From assembly GCA_031273385.1 (NCBI GenBank), contig JAISRY010000243.1:1-7172 (forward strand): 7,172 nucleotides of DNA. The letters run 5' to 3'. Positions within the stretch are counted from its first letter, which is position 1; each line of letters starts with the position of its first letter. The stretch is from Tannerellaceae bacterium. GTDB taxonomy: Bacteria > Bacteroidota > Bacteroidia > Bacteroidales > Tannerellaceae. The translations under genes and the position numbers were made by a program. Of the stretch, positions 7,051 through 7,172 are shown one piece after another. The notes beneath the pieces were generated by a model. That model saw only the letters and a list, made by a program, of their open reading frames with translations. It searched no databases and was not told the DNA's origin.

Positions 7051-7172
7051 ATAATCTCTTCTTCTACTACCAGGTTGTCGATAATGAAGTTCTGCCGCTC
7101 CATCGTATTTTTCCCCATATAAAACTCCAGCATCTCTTTGACGAGGTCTTCTTTCTTCATGGTGACCAGGTC
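7047..7172 (-). CDS. parE: DNA topoisomerase IV subunit B (ParE/GyrB family), C-terminal end, partial
   Basis: An open frame enters from the right edge and gives 41 residues before a TGA at 7047-7049. The segment [19 protein letters not shown], followed by [13 protein letters not shown], matches the C-terminus of type IIA topoisomerase ATPase subunits, where a MGK...R..FI..N motif follows the TOPRIM region. In Bacteroidales this ending, upstream of coaD, fits topoisomerase IV subunit B rather than gyrase, though GyrB ends similarly. ParE supplies ATPase activity and pairs with ParC to decatenate chromosomes. The stop overlaps the coaD start as ATGA. The N-terminal ATPase domain and TOPRIM acidic residues lie outside the window and cannot be checked. 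Confidence 0.8.
   Translation of the reverse strand, partial: DLVTMKKEDLVKEMLEFYMGKNTMERQNFIIDNLVVEEEII

Overview
The window reads as chromosomal core sequence from a member of the Bacteroidales. The evidence is protein style and gene content: a TGS-containing nucleoside kinase, an Na/Pi symporter with a PhoU-like tail, two S41 peptidases, and coaD directly behind the 3' end of a ParE/GyrB-type topoisomerase gene. Starts lack strong Shine-Dalgarno sequences, and the one real intergenic gap carries a TAnnTTTG element of the Bacteroidetes promoter type. I cannot fix the genus; a Parabacteroides/Bacteroides relative is the most likely.

Layout. A complete nucleoside kinase gene (3-1670, minus) diverges from a two-gene plus-strand unit across a 71-bp AT-rich gap. 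That unit is an Na/Pi cotransporter (1742-3547), then 21 bp later a lipoprotein S41 peptidase (3569-4978). It converges on a minus-strand unit that reads from the right edge as topoisomerase IV subunit B (last 41 codons only, 7047-7172), coaD (6592-7050, ATGA overlap), then a second S41 peptidase with a signal peptide (4964-6574, 17 bp after coaD). The two peptidase genes overlap tail to tail by 15 bp. Coding density is close to total. I found no RNA gene, mobile element, CRISPR array or long repeat, and no gene-free stretch above 71 bp.

Roles. CoaD makes dephospho-CoA in the cytoplasm. The nucleoside kinase probably works in nucleoside salvage. The transporter moves phosphate across the inner membrane. 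The two S41 peptidases act in the envelope: one is CtpA-like, the other a lipoprotein. Nothing ties these genes into one pathway, and I do not see a novel defence or mobile system. The most interesting points are the kinase's ThrRS-like N-terminus, whose editing-site ligands look mostly lost, and the overlapping convergent peptidase genes.
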